Positions 8,562 to 17,375 of a DNA stretch of 64,000 nucleotides are shown in pieces (positions within the stretch are counted from its first letter, which is position 1; each line of letters opens with the position of its first letter). The notes beneath the pieces are model-generated. The model was not told the origin of the DNA, made no database searches, and saw nothing but the letters and a program-made list of their open reading frames with translations. Source of the stretch: Bryobacterales bacterium (GTDB lineage: Bacteria; Acidobacteriota; Terriglobia; Bryobacterales; UBA6623); assembly GCA_022826925.1 (NCBI GenBank), contig JAJDTX010000164.1, positions 1 to 64,000 of the forward strand, written 5' to 3'. Both the position numbers and the translations under genes were made by a program.

Positions 8562-9356
8562 ATGTCCTCCAGCAGCACACGCGCTTTCGCACACCAAGTT
8601 CGCGACCACCTTGCCGACTTCGCGCCGGTGTCGCTGGACGCAATCGGACAACAGGCCTCGCAAGTCCGTTGCGACACGAAGTTCCTGCTGCCGCAAGGCC
8701 AGTTGCCGGCGCTGCTCGATGCCTTGCGGCAGGACTACCGAGTCTTGGAAGTCGGCGGGGCGCGCCTTCACCACTACCGCACGCTGTACTTCGACACGGC
8801 AGGATTCGACCTGTACCGAAGACACCAGCGCTCCTCCCGCTGCGCCGTCAAGGTCCGCAGCCGCCAGTATGTCGACTCGGGCCGCTCGTTCTTCGAACTC
8901 AAGCGCAAGATCGGGCCGCGCCGCTCGGTCAAGGCGCGGACCGAGACCCCCGACATCGTCACCGAGCTGACCGCGGCAGAGGGCACCTTCATCGCCGCTC
9001 ATGCACAGATCAACAGCGAGCGCCTGCAACCAACGATATGGAATCGATTCGAGCGAATCACGCTTGTCAGCAAGACGAGTCGAGAGCGAGTCACGCTCGA
9101 CGTTGGCGTCCACTTTAGGGTCGGAACTGGCGCGATTCAGATTCCGGGCGTCGTGGTCGGCGAACTGAAGCAGGAGCGCTTCGACCGGGCGTCCGCCTTC
9201 TTCCGCCACATGCGCGCGCTCGGGTCCCGCCCGACCGGGTTTAGCAAGTACTGCGTCGGGGCGGTACTGCTGTACCCGCAGTTGAAGCGCAGCCAAGCGC
9301 GACCCAAGCTCCGCATGCTAGCTAAGCTGGCTCAGGGAAACTACCATGCAGCCTGA
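8562..9356 (+). CDS. VTC domain protein, polyphosphate polymerase-like
   Basis: The 264-residue protein has the VTC-domain pattern of basic and acidic residues lining a beta-tunnel: RCDTKFLLP near residue 36, YRTLYFDT near 72, KVRSRQYVDSG near 97, FFELKRK near 110, VTLDVGVHF near 179, and the C-terminal SKYCVGAVLLYPQ. In yeast Vtc4 this CYTH/TTM-type fold makes polyphosphate from ATP. Bacterial stand-alone VTC proteins are usually encoded beside DUF4956 and often CotH genes and are little studied. The stop overlaps the next gene by 11 nt, so this is the first gene of a three-gene operon. Confidence 0.88.
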   Translation: MSSSSTRAFAHQVRDHLADFAPVSLDAIGQQASQVRCDTKFLLPQGQLPALLDALRQDYRVLEVGGARLHHYRTLYFDTAGFDLYRRHQRSSRCAVKVRSRQYVDSGRSFFELKRKIGPRRSVKARTETPDIVTELTAAEGTFIAAHAQINSERLQPTIWNRFERITLVSKTSRERVTLDVGVHFRVGTGAIQIPGVVVGELKQERFDRASAFFRHMRALGSRPTGFSKYCVGAVLLYPQLKRSQARPKLRMLAKLAQGNYHAA

Positions 9357-9966
9357 ATTGCTCGCCCACCTCGCCGGAGCCGGCTTCAACCTGGCGGTGG
9401 CGCTGCTGGTCGTCCGGCTGATCTATTACCCCACCACGCAGGACAAGCAGTACGTGCTGACGTTCCTGACCTTCAGCACGGTGACCTATTTCGTGCTGGG
9501 CCTGCTGACCAGCGTCGATCTGAGCATCGGCGTGGGCTTCGGCCTGTTCGCGATCTTCTCGGTGCTGCGCTACCGCACGGACACGATCTCGGCCCGCGAG
9601 ATGACCTACTTGTTCGTGCTGATCGCGCTGGCAGTGATGAATTCGGTGCTGGCGACGGAATCCGACTACGCTCGGATGCTGGCATCCAACGGGGTCGTGG
9701 TCCTGGTCATGTTCGTGCTGGAGCGCGAATGGGGCTTTCACTTCGAGGCGAGCAAGCAGATCAACTACGACAAGATCGAACTGGTCCTGCCGTCCCGCAA
9801 GGAAGAACTGCTCGCCGACCTGCGCGCGCGGACTGGCCTGCCAATTCGGCATGTCTCCGTCGGGCGCATGGACCTGGTCCGCGATACCGCGGAGCTTACG
9901 CTCTTCTTCGACGATCGGGAACAGCAAGCGGCGGCTCGCGTCAACGGGACAAAGGAAGCATCATGA
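9346..9966 (+). CDS. DUF4956 membrane protein
   Basis: The 206-residue protein has about four membrane helices in residues 8-130 (LAVALLVVRLIYYP, TYFVLGLLTSVDLSIGVGFG, VLRYRTDTISAREMTYLFV) and a cytoplasmic alpha/beta tail of about 75 residues. These are the hallmarks of DUF4956. Members co-occur with VTC-domain genes, and the pair may act together at the membrane, but the function is undefined. It overlaps the VTC gene upstream and the EF-hand/PPDK gene downstream (ATGA), which supports a joint role. Confidence 0.88.
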   Translation: MQPELLAHLAGAGFNLAVALLVVRLIYYPTTQDKQYVLTFLTFSTVTYFVLGLLTSVDLSIGVGFGLFAIFSVLRYRTDTISAREMTYLFVLIALAVMNSVLATESDYARMLASNGVVVLVMFVLEREWGFHFEASKQINYDKIELVLPSRKEELLADLRARTGLPIRHVSVGRMDLVRDTAELTLFFDDREQQAAARVNGTKEAS

Positions 9967-12782
9967 ACTCCCAATCCAGAGCTTTCGGCTTGGCCGTCTT
10001 CGCAGCGGCCTGTGTAGCGCTTGTTGCGCAAGGCCCGCCCGGCATGCAGCGGATGTTCCCAGTAATGGTCGCGCTCGATGCGGACGGGGACGACACCCTG
10101 TCGGCAGCGGAAATCGGCGCCGCTCCCGCCGCGCTGGCAACGCTCGACGCAGATGGCAGCGGAAGCCTCGGCCCGGACGAACTATTGCCTCGATTCGGCG
10201 GAGGCCCGGGCGGAGGGCCCGGTGGCGAGCGCAGGGCGGGACCGGCAGATCCGGGCAGAGGCGCAAGACCGGGAGCAGGCGGCCCTGCGGGCATGTTGCG
10301 CCGTATCCCCGTGCTGGCAGCCCTCGACCCAGACGGTGACGGGCAGGTCAGTCCCGAAGAGATCCGGCAGGCGTCGGCGTTGCTGGCGACCCTCGATGCC
10401 GATGGCAGCGGCACGTTGGCCGGTGACGAACTCTTGCCCCGATTCGGCGGACGCGGGGGGCCGGGCCGCGGCCAGGGTCCGCCGCCCGGTACGCTGCCGG
10501 TGGCGGATGTGCTGGACGCCAATGGTGACCGCGAAATCTCGGCTGCAGAAATTGCGGCAGCCAGCGAAGCGCTGCGTTCACTGGACTCAGACGGCGACGG
10601 ACGCCTGAGCGAAGGCGAAATGCTACCTGGCGGGGGCAGCTTCGGCGGGCGCGGGCAGGGTGGCCCAAGAGGTCCCGGCGGCATGCTGCGCGCTATTCCG
10701 CTGGTCAACGCGCTCGACAGCGATGGCAGCGGGAGCCTCGAAGCCGCGGAGATCGAGGCCGCGAGCACGGCGTTAGCGACCCTGGACAGCGACAGCAGCG
10801 GAGCGCTGGCCGAGAGCGAATTCCTCCCAAGCCGCGGCGGCCGTGGTCGCGGCGGGCGCGGTTTCCGGGGCGGCGGCCCAGGTGGTTTCGGCGAAGTCGC
10901 AGCCGAGCGCAAGCAGCCGGACGAGCTGACACCGGACGAAGGAGCAGCCACGATTCCTGACCGTGCAACCTTCGAGAAGTTTTCCTACCAGGGCGAACAG
11001 GTCATGATCGATGCCGGCCTGCGCGGCCTCGAGTTCGTCAAGTTCGTCATCACTGAAGCGAACTCCGATGCGCCGCAGATGTACTTCATGAACACTGAGA
11101 ACTTCCGCGCCCACCCGCAATTCATGCGCGCCGTAGGCCTTGGCTTCAGCGGGCGCGGCGGGCAGTCCGGCACGATGCGCGGCGTCTTGGTGTTCCGCCC
11201 GCTGCTCACCGCACCCAACGGGAACGCTGGGCTCTACACGTTCGAGTTCGAGCCGAGGAACTCGTTCCCGTTCGAGATGGTGCGGCTCGCCCACGATCTC
11301 CTCGCCGAGCACGCCCCGATCGTCGATGGCCAGCTAGCGTACTACCCCCTGCCAGCCGCTGTCGCACGCTACGAGCAAGAGCGCGAGCAGTACGAAGCCG
11401 CCAACCTGGCGGTCTTCCGGGAAGATGACCTGTTCGGCGACATCGCCTATCTTCCCCTCCACCCGGCCGAGGGATTCGGCTACTTGCGGCTGATGTCGCC
11501 CGAAGAGCGCCCGCGGGAGCGCGACGTGGTGCTCTACGAGAGCCTCCCCAACGAGATGCCGCGCGTGGCCGGCATCATCACCGGCGTGCGGCAGACACCG
11601 CTGTCTCACGTGAATCTGCGGGCCGTGCAGGATGACGTGCCCAACGCATTCATCAAGGGGGCAGCTGAGAACCCCGAGATCATCGGCCTGATCGGCAAGT
11701 ACGTCTACTACAACGTCACCCTTGACGGGTACCATCTGCGCGAGGCAACGGTTCAGGAGGTCGAGAGCCACTTCGCCAAGGTGCGCCCGGACCAAACGCT
11801 CGTTCCGGAACGCGACCTGCAAGTCAAGGCGATTCGCGCGCTGAGCGAGCTCGGCTTTGGCGACTCTGCCAGCGTGGGAGTGAAGGCGGCCAATGTCGCC
11901 ACCCTGGGCAGCCTGGACTTCCCGGCCGGCGTGGTACCGGAAGGATTCGCGATACCGTTCCATTTCTACGACAGCTTCATGCGCCACAACGGCTTGTACG
12001 TACAAGCCGCGGCCATGTTCGCCGCGCCCGGGTTCGCAACCGACACGGGCGTTCGCGAAGAGACCTTGCGGCAGTTCCGCAAGACGGTCCGCGCCGGAGA
12101 AATGCCCGCCCGGATGCTCGCTGACCTGCAGTCCATGCACGAGCGCTTCCCAGCGGGCCGCTCTGTCCGGCTGCGCTCGAGCACCAACAACGAGGATCTG
12201 CCAGGCTTCAGCGGTGCCGGCTTGTACGACTCGTTCACGCACCACCCGGACGAGGGCCACATCTCCAAGTCCGTCAAGCAGGTTTACGCCAGCCTCTGGA
12301 ATTTCCGCGCCTACGAAGAACGCGCATTCTTCCGCATCGATCACATGGCGGCCGCGATGGGCGTGCTGGTCCACCCGAACTATGCGGGCGAGCTCGCCAA
12401 CGGAGTCGCAGTCACCGAGGACGTCGTGTACCAAACCGGCGGGTCCGGCCGGCCGCGAATGTACTACGTCAACACCCAAGTCGGCGAGGACCTAGTCACG
12501 AACCCGGAAGGCGAGTCCATCCCGGAAGAACTGTTGCTCAGCACACGCGGCTCCCGGGGCGACCGGTTCATTCGCAACTCCAACCGCACCGCGGACGGCG
12601 GCGTGATCCTCAACGACGAGCACCGCGATGAGCTGCGCGCCTACCTGCGCGCCGTGCACGACAGGTTCCGCGAGCTGTACCAAGTGTCCACCAGCGAGCG
12701 GTTCGCCATGGAGATCGAGTTCAAAGTCACCTCCGACGGCCAGTTGGCGGTCAAGCAAGCCCGCCCGTGGGTGTTCAACTAA
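9963..12782 (+). CDS. Secreted EF-hand array fused to a PEP-synthase-type ATP-binding domain
   Basis: The 939-residue product starts with a signal peptide (residues 1-23, ending ALVAQ). Eight EF-hand loops follow, beginning near D39, D62, D122, D145, D185, D208, D252 and D275 (DADGDDTLSAAE, DADGSGSLGPDE and so on), separated by Gly/Pro/Arg-rich linkers. The middle (about 315-620) has no family I recognise. From about residue 625 to the end the sequence resembles the N-terminal ATP-grasp domain of PEP synthase / pyruvate phosphate dikinase, with VGVKAANVA near 640, RLRSSTNNEDLPGFSGAG near 736 and the terminal VKQARPW. The phospho-histidine and PEP domains of those enzymes are absent. The ATG overlaps the DUF4956 stop, so it forms an operon with VTC and DUF4956. 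An exported ATP-grasp-like domain is unusual. Confidence 0.85.
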   Translation: MNSQSRAFGLAVFAAACVALVAQGPPGMQRMFPVMVALDADGDDTLSAAEIGAAPAALATLDADGSGSLGPDELLPRFGGGPGGGPGGERRAGPADPGRGARPGAGGPAGMLRRIPVLAALDPDGDGQVSPEEIRQASALLATLDADGSGTLAGDELLPRFGGRGGPGRGQGPPPGTLPVADVLDANGDREISAAEIAAASEALRSLDSDGDGRLSEGEMLPGGGSFGGRGQGGPRGPGGMLRAIPLVNALDSDGSGSLEAAEIEAASTALATLDSDSSGALAESEFLPSRGGRGRGGRGFRGGGPGGFGEVAAERKQPDELTPDEGAATIPDRATFEKFSYQGEQVMIDAGLRGLEFVKFVITEANSDAPQMYFMNTENFRAHPQFMRAVGLGFSGRGGQSGTMRGVLVFRPLLTAPNGNAGLYTFEFEPRNSFPFEMVRLAHDLLAEHAPIVDGQLAYYPLPAAVARYEQEREQYEAANLAVFREDDLFGDIAYLPLHPAEGFGYLRLMSPEERPRERDVVLYESLPNEMPRVAGIITGVRQTPLSHVNLRAVQDDVPNAFIKGAAENPEIIGLIGKYVYYNVTLDGYHLREATVQEVESHFAKVRPDQTLVPERDLQVKAIRALSELGFGDSASVGVKAANVATLGSLDFPAGVVPEGFAIPFHFYDSFMRHNGLYVQAAAMFAAPGFATDTGVREETLRQFRKTVRAGEMPARMLADLQSMHERFPAGRSVRLRSSTNNEDLPGFSGAGLYDSFTHHPDEGHISKSVKQVYASLWNFRAYEERAFFRIDHMAAAMGVLVHPNYAGELANGVAVTEDVVYQTGGSGRPRMYYVNTQVGEDLVTNPEGESIPEELLLSTRGSRGDRFIRNSNRTADGGVILNDEHRDELRAYLRAVHDRFRELYQVSTSERFAMEIEFKVTSDGQLAVKQARPWVFN

Positions 12783-12783
12783 A

Positions 12784-12797
12784 GCCCCTCTTGGGGC
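12784..12797. terminator. Short hairpin between convergent genes
   Basis: GCCCC-TCTT-GGGGC forms a perfect 5-bp stem with a 4-nt loop directly after the stop of the EF-hand/PPDK gene and just before the end of the convergent Sua5-family gene. It may act as a weak bidirectional terminator. There is no U-tract. Confidence 0.35.
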
Positions 12798-12802
12798 GAC
12801 TC

Positions 12803-13438
12803 CTACTCGGCCAGACAGGCGTCGATATCGGCAGTCGCGACGCCGCCCTGTTTGATCAGGCGCCACTGTAATGGCGTGATGTCGATCGTGGTGGACGCTG
12901 GCCCTTCGATGATCCCGCCATCGACGACCAGGCTGACGCGCCCGTCCATGGTCCCGAGCACTTCAAAGCCGCTGCGGCAGGTGGGCTTGCCCGACACGTT
13001 CGCGCTGGTCGCGATCAGCGGCGTTCCGAATTCGGCCACCAGCCGCTTCGCCAGCGCGGACGCCGGACGGCGCACGGCCAGCCTGGCGGTGTTGCCGGTC
13101 ACGCGCAGGGGCACCTTGGAAGACGCATTCACGATCACGGTCAGCAGCCCCGGCCAGAAGCGCCGCGCCAGCAGGTAGAAGCTGGACGGCAGTTCGTCGG
13201 CGTACTCGACGGCCATTGCGACCGAATCGACTAGCAGCGGCAGCGACCGATGCGGCTCCCGTCCTTTCGCCTCGAAGACCTTCGACACCGCGTTGAGATT
13301 CAGCGGATCGGCCACCAGCACGTACAGGGCATCGCTCGGAATCGCGATCACCTGCCCGCCGCGCACGGCGCTGATCGCCGCCTGGACCGCGGCGTCGTCC
13401 GGATTCTCGGCCGAAGTTTCAATCAAGTGCGTAGTCAA
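12803..13438 (-). CDS. L-threonylcarbamoyladenylate synthase (Sua5/YciO/YrdC family)
   Basis: The 211-residue cytoplasmic protein is a single YrdC domain: GGQVIAIPSDALYVLVADP near residue 28, the VFEAKGREPHRSLPLLV segment near 54, RRFWPGLLTVIV near 92, TGNTARLAVRRP near 114 and TPLIATSANVSGKPTC near 139. YrdC-domain enzymes make threonylcarbamoyl-AMP for the t6A modification of tRNAs. The KGR and SxN residues expected for ATP and bicarbonate handling are present. The C-terminal Sua5 domain is missing, so it is of the short TsaC type. YciO-like paralogues cannot be excluded. Confidence 0.88.
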   Translation of the reverse strand: MTTHLIETSAENPDDAAVQAAISAVRGGQVIAIPSDALYVLVADPLNLNAVSKVFEAKGREPHRSLPLLVDSVAMAVEYADELPSSFYLLARRFWPGLLTVIVNASSKVPLRVTGNTARLAVRRPASALAKRLVAEFGTPLIATSANVSGKPTCRSGFEVLGTMDGRVSLVVDGGIIEGPASTTIDITPLQWRLIKQGGVATADIDACLAE

Positions 13439-13569
13439 TCGAGAATCTCACCCATCCCGCCGGCGCGGGCGCGGAGCAGCCGGCCCCGCCTGGGCCGGTG
13501 ACGAAACCGGGCATTCCAAGACACCAACGCCACTTTCTGATTTAACCAAAGGGTGAATCGATTTGGTAT

Positions 13570-13580
13570 CGTTTAGCGTA
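13570..13580 (+). promoter_or_regulatory. CGTTTAGCGTA motif upstream of TonB receptor 1
   Basis: The 11-mer CGTTTAGCGTA lies 101 nt before the receptor start. The identical 11-mer, in the same orientation relative to its gene, lies 51 nt before the second TonB receptor (32120-32130, minus strand). A shared operator or an extended promoter element for the receptor family is a reasonable inference. In both copies the next bases (AATTC and TCTTG) could form part of a -10 box. Confidence 0.45.
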
Positions 13581-13681
13581 ATTCTGTGCGGGGTCAGGTC
13601 TTGATCGCCCCGAAGAACGTTCGCGTTCGCTCGAGGCGGCGGTCGTAACACCATCCCCGCAACGACAAAGGGGGACAGGAC

Positions 13682-16600
13682 ATGCGCCTAGCATCGATTC
13701 TTCTTGCGATCGCCCTCGCGGTCTGCAGCGGGGCGTTCGCCCAGCAAGACCAGGGCAACATCACCGGCACGATCACCGACTCCACCGGAGCGGTAATCCC
13801 CGGGGCAAACATCTCAGCGCGCGAGACCAGCACGAACGTGACGCTGATCTCGTCGTCGAACGAGGGCGGCGTGTACGTCGTAGGGCCGCTCAAGATCGGC
13901 ACCTATGAAATCTCGGTCGAGTCGGATGGCTTCAAGCGGTCCGTGCGTGCAGGAGTGGAGATTCACGCCGGCGACCGCATCGGCCTCGACTTCGAGCTCG
14001 AAGTCGGCGATCTGGTGGAAGTGGTCACGGTCGAAGGCACCACGCCGGTGCTCAAGACCGAGAATGCCACGCTGGACTACACGGTCGAGCGCAAGCAGCT
14101 GGAGGACTTCCCGCTCAACGGGCGCAGCTACCAATCGCTCGGACTGCTCAGCGCGGGCGTCGCCCCGGAAATCGGCGGCCGCGACCGCGGACCGCTGGGC
14201 ACGACTTCGTTCGGCAACGGGCTGAGCGTCAACGGCCAGCCTGCCCTGCAGAACAACTACCTCATCGACGGCGTTGACAACAACTCGACCGTGATGGGCC
14301 TGCAGGACCGCAAGTCCCAAGCGGTCATTCCATCCCTGGACGCCGTGCAGGAGATGAAGGTCCAGACCTCGAACTACTCGGCCGAATACGGCCGCAACGC
14401 GGGTGGCGTGATCATGGTGTCGATTCGCGGGGGTACCAACGAGTACCACGGCAGTGCGTACGAGTTCATCCGCAACGACGTCTTCGATGCGCGACCAGCT
14501 TTCGGGCGCAACGACCGCGACGGCGATGGCAAGGCCGATCCGGCGGTGTTGCGCCAGAACCAGTGGGGCGGCACCTTCGGCGGCCCGATCATCAGGAACA
14601 AGGCATTCTTCTTCGGCAGCATCGAGACATGGAACGTGCGGCGCGCCCAGAGCGATCTAGTGGTCGTGCCGACGCCGCTGGAGCGCGCGGGTGATTTCAG
14701 CCAGACGGCTGGCCTGAATAGCCTGCTCGACCCTAATACCTCGTCCGTTCCGGCCGAGCGGGCGGAATTCCCGAACAGGGTACTCCCGTCCAACTACGCC
14801 ATGCGCGACCCGGTCGGCAGTGCCCTGGTAGAACTCTACCCGGATCCAAACCTCTCGGACCCGGCCACGCGCAATAACTTCACCAGCGGCGAGCCTTGGA
14901 TGACCGACCGGGTGCAGTATGACTTCCGCTACGACCAGACCTTCTCGCAGAACGACAGCCTGTTCGTGCGGTACAGCACGTATACCTTTGACCAGAATCG
15001 CGGCGCGCCGTTGCCGGGCATAGCGCGTGGCGGCGTCGGGAACGACCGCGCCCGCGACGACAACGGCGGTTCTCACTTCGTGCTTTCGGAAACCCACGTG
15101 TTCAATCCCAATGTCATCAACGAGTTTCGCTTCGGACGCAAGTTCCTTGGCGTGGACAAGGACATTGATAGCGATGTGCCGCTGTCCGACCTCGCCAACC
15201 AGTACGGGTTGCGCGGCATCGACACGTCCGACAACCTGTTCGGCTTGCCCCGGTTCGCAATGGCCGGGAACCTGCCATTCATCGGCTTGGGCGGCTCGGG
15301 CTTCCAGCCCAACATCAAGGACACTTGGACCTATCAGTGGATGAACAACCTCACCGTGATCCGCGGCAATCACAGCATCAAGATCGGGGCGGACATTCGC
15401 TATGACCGGACGAATATCGTGGGCTCGCAGAACGCTCGCGGCATATTTAACTTCAACGGAAAGTTCAGTGGGATCAGCTTGGCCGACTTCATGTTGGGGT
15501 GGCTGAACAACGCCACCAAGAGCACGCAGGTACTGAGCGACCAACTCTTCCGGAGCTACATGTTCTTCGTGCAGGACGACTGGAAGGTCACGCCGAACGT
15601 GACGTTGAACCTCGGCATGCGATACGAGTTGACCTCGCCGTGGTTCGACGAAAACAACCGCATGAACAAACTCTCGATCGACTCTCAAAACTACGGCCAG
15701 ACGATCACGGCGGGAGAGTTCGGGGACAGCTGGTCGCACCGGGCACTGGTCAACACGGACACGAACAACTGGGCTCCGCGCGTCGGAATCGCATGGCAGC
15801 CCGGCCTGCGCTGGACTGTCCGCGGCGGGGCGGGAGTCTTCTTCGGCGGGCAGCAGGGCTTGGGAGCGTCGGGGCGCATGCTAGTCAACTTCCCGTTCGT
15901 GGCCCAGGTTCAGCGCACCTCGGGCCGGGCGGCCCCGGCATTCTTGTTGCGCGATGGGTTCCCTGCCGACTTCCTCGGCGACCTCAGCGACCCGGACAAT
16001 CGGCCGAGAAATATCAGGCTCAATCACTGGTCGACCGAGTTCCCGATGCCCACGACGTACCAGTGGAACTTCAGCGTCCAGCGGCAGCTGGCTAACAACC
16101 TCGGCCTGACCGTAGCCTATGTGGGATCCTCCTCGAACTTCCTGCTGGGTGTGTACAACGAGAATGCCGCCACGCGCGGCGACCCCGGCACCGAAGCCTC
16201 GCGCCGCAAGCATTTCGAGGACGTCGGCAACTTCAACTACAGGACCCCATACGGTTCATCGAACTACAACGGGCTCAACACGACCCTCGCCAAGCGGTTC
16301 TCCGGCGGCAACCTGTGGACCATCGCCTACACGTGGGCGCACGGCATCGGCAACACTCCCGAGCAGTTCGTAGGTGGCGAGACGGGCGTGCAGGATCCGA
16401 CCTGCTTCTCCTGCCAGCGCGGCTCGAACTCCAGCGACGTGCGGCAGCGCCTCGCCACGAGCTATGTCGTTGAGCTACCGTTCGGGCGGGGCAAGCGGCT
16501 GCTGGACAAAGGCGGCGCGATCAACGCGATCTTCGGCGGCTGGCAGCTGACAGGCCTGCTGCAGGCGCAGACGGGCCAGTACTACAACGTCACCCTGCCG

Positions 16601-16990
16601 AATGCCTTCAGCAACTTGGGCACGCGCGTGGGCACGTGGCGGCCAGACGTGATCGGCGAGCACCGCGTCTCCAACCCCGGGCCGGACAAGTGGTACGAGC
16701 GCGCCGCTTTCGAGATTCCGCGGGATGCGAACGGCGTGGCGGACTTCGGCAACGTGGGCCGCAACACCATGCAAGAAGACGGCATCTTCAACTGGGACAT
16801 CGGCCTGCAGAAATCCTTCTACCCGACCGAGCGCACGGAAGTGCAGTTCCGCTACGAGGTCTTCAACCTCACCAACCACCCGAGCTTCAGCGTTCCGAAC
16901 CGGAACGTGCGCTCGCCGGCCGGCGGCACCATCCGCGGCACGAACACGGATCCGCGGCAGATGCAGTTCGGACTGCGCATCGTGTTCTAG
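13682..16990 (+). CDS. TonB-dependent receptor with N-terminal carboxypeptidase-like domain
   Basis: The 1102-residue outer-membrane protein begins with a signal peptide (cleavage after AVCSGAFAQ, about residue 21) and a CarboxypepD-regulatory-like beta-sandwich (about 24-110, GTITDSTGAVIPGANISA). Next comes a plug domain (about 125-240, with ERKQLEDFPLNGRSYQ and NNYLIDGVDNNST), then a long 22-strand-type barrel ending in the aromatic C-terminus QFGLRIVF. This architecture (Oar-like/SusC-like) is expanded in Acidobacteria and thought to import large glycans or peptides. A strong Shine-Dalgarno run (AGGGGGACAGG) precedes the ATG. A hairpin terminator follows at 17007. The ligand is unknown. 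Confidence 0.92.
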   Translation: MRLASILLAIALAVCSGAFAQQDQGNITGTITDSTGAVIPGANISARETSTNVTLISSSNEGGVYVVGPLKIGTYEISVESDGFKRSVRAGVEIHAGDRIGLDFELEVGDLVEVVTVEGTTPVLKTENATLDYTVERKQLEDFPLNGRSYQSLGLLSAGVAPEIGGRDRGPLGTTSFGNGLSVNGQPALQNNYLIDGVDNNSTVMGLQDRKSQAVIPSLDAVQEMKVQTSNYSAEYGRNAGGVIMVSIRGGTNEYHGSAYEFIRNDVFDARPAFGRNDRDGDGKADPAVLRQNQWGGTFGGPIIRNKAFFFGSIETWNVRRAQSDLVVVPTPLERAGDFSQTAGLNSLLDPNTSSVPAERAEFPNRVLPSNYAMRDPVGSALVELYPDPNLSDPATRNNFTSGEPWMTDRVQYDFRYDQTFSQNDSLFVRYSTYTFDQNRGAPLPGIARGGVGNDRARDDNGGSHFVLSETHVFNPNVINEFRFGRKFLGVDKDIDSDVPLSDLANQYGLRGIDTSDNLFGLPRFAMAGNLPFIGLGGSGFQPNIKDTWTYQWMNNLTVIRGNHSIKIGADIRYDRTNIVGSQNARGIFNFNGKFSGISLADFMLGWLNNATKSTQVLSDQLFRSYMFFVQDDWKVTPNVTLNLGMRYELTSPWFDENNRMNKLSIDSQNYGQTITAGEFGDSWSHRALVNTDTNNWAPRVGIAWQPGLRWTVRGGAGVFFGGQQGLGASGRMLVNFPFVAQVQRTSGRAAPAFLLRDGFPADFLGDLSDPDNRPRNIRLNHWSTEFPMPTTYQWNFSVQRQLANNLGLTVAYVGSSSNFLLGVYNENAATRGDPGTEASRRKHFEDVGNFNYRTPYGSSNYNGLNTTLAKRFSGGNLWTIAYTWAHGIGNTPEQFVGGETGVQDPTCFSCQRGSNSSDVRQRLATSYVVELPFGRGKRLLDKGGAINAIFGGWQLTGLLQAQTGQYYNVTLPNAFSNLGTRVGTWRPDVIGEHRVSNPGPDKWYERAAFEIPRDANGVADFGNVGRNTMQEDGIFNWDIGLQKSFYPTERTEVQFRYEVFNLTNHPSFSVPNRNVRSPAGGTIRGTNTDPRQMQFGLRIVF

Positions 16991-17006
16991 CGCCTCAGGC
17001 ACCCAT

Positions 17007-17036
17007 CCACGGCGGGCCACTTGGCGCCCGCCGTGG
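17007..17036 (+). terminator. Hairpin terminator after TonB receptor 1
   Basis: CCACGGCGGGC at 17007-17017 and GCCCGCCGTGG at 17026-17036 are perfect reverse complements around an 8-nt loop, 16 nt after the receptor stop codon. The 11-bp GC-rich stem is followed by AATTTC and not by a long U-run. It is probably a transcription end or an mRNA 3' stabiliser. Confidence 0.6.
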
Positions 17037-17375
17037 AATTTCGCGCCCCAAGGCTCAATCAAAGCTCCCGAGCCGAAACCTTCCCCGGCTTGGAAATCGT
17101 GCTCGAGTCCCGGCACAACTGCTCACGCGCGGGATCAGCGCGGAGCAACTGTCCGCCGCGTTTCATAAGTAGGTAGCCGTGTGGTTGAGGGACTAGCCTC
17201 GGCTGCCGCTACTACCGAGTGTCTGTTCCGGGCGGTTGTCCCGATAAGGCTTGCAGAGCGATTCTCTCAGCCCCGCCCACAGCTTGTCCTCAGGAGCGCC
17301 CATGGTCTCTGTCGGACCACAAGCGCCTTTACCGCACTCGCAGGAGGGGTCGCTCACGGGCTACATTCGGCGTGG
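17037..17375. other. Stretch without a supported gene
   Basis: This 339-nt region lies between the receptor terminator and the end of the phosphoribosyltransferase gene. Short frames exist on both strands, but none has a recognisable domain or credible start. Base composition is less GC-rich than the flanking operons, in keeping with the neighbouring toxin-antitoxin-like pair being an insertion. Confidence 0.4.

Noticed and set aside
8286-9296. 336-residue open frame on the minus strand opposite the VTC gene
   Set aside because: It is a shadow of the VTC coding sequence and the GC-rich gap, with no domain.
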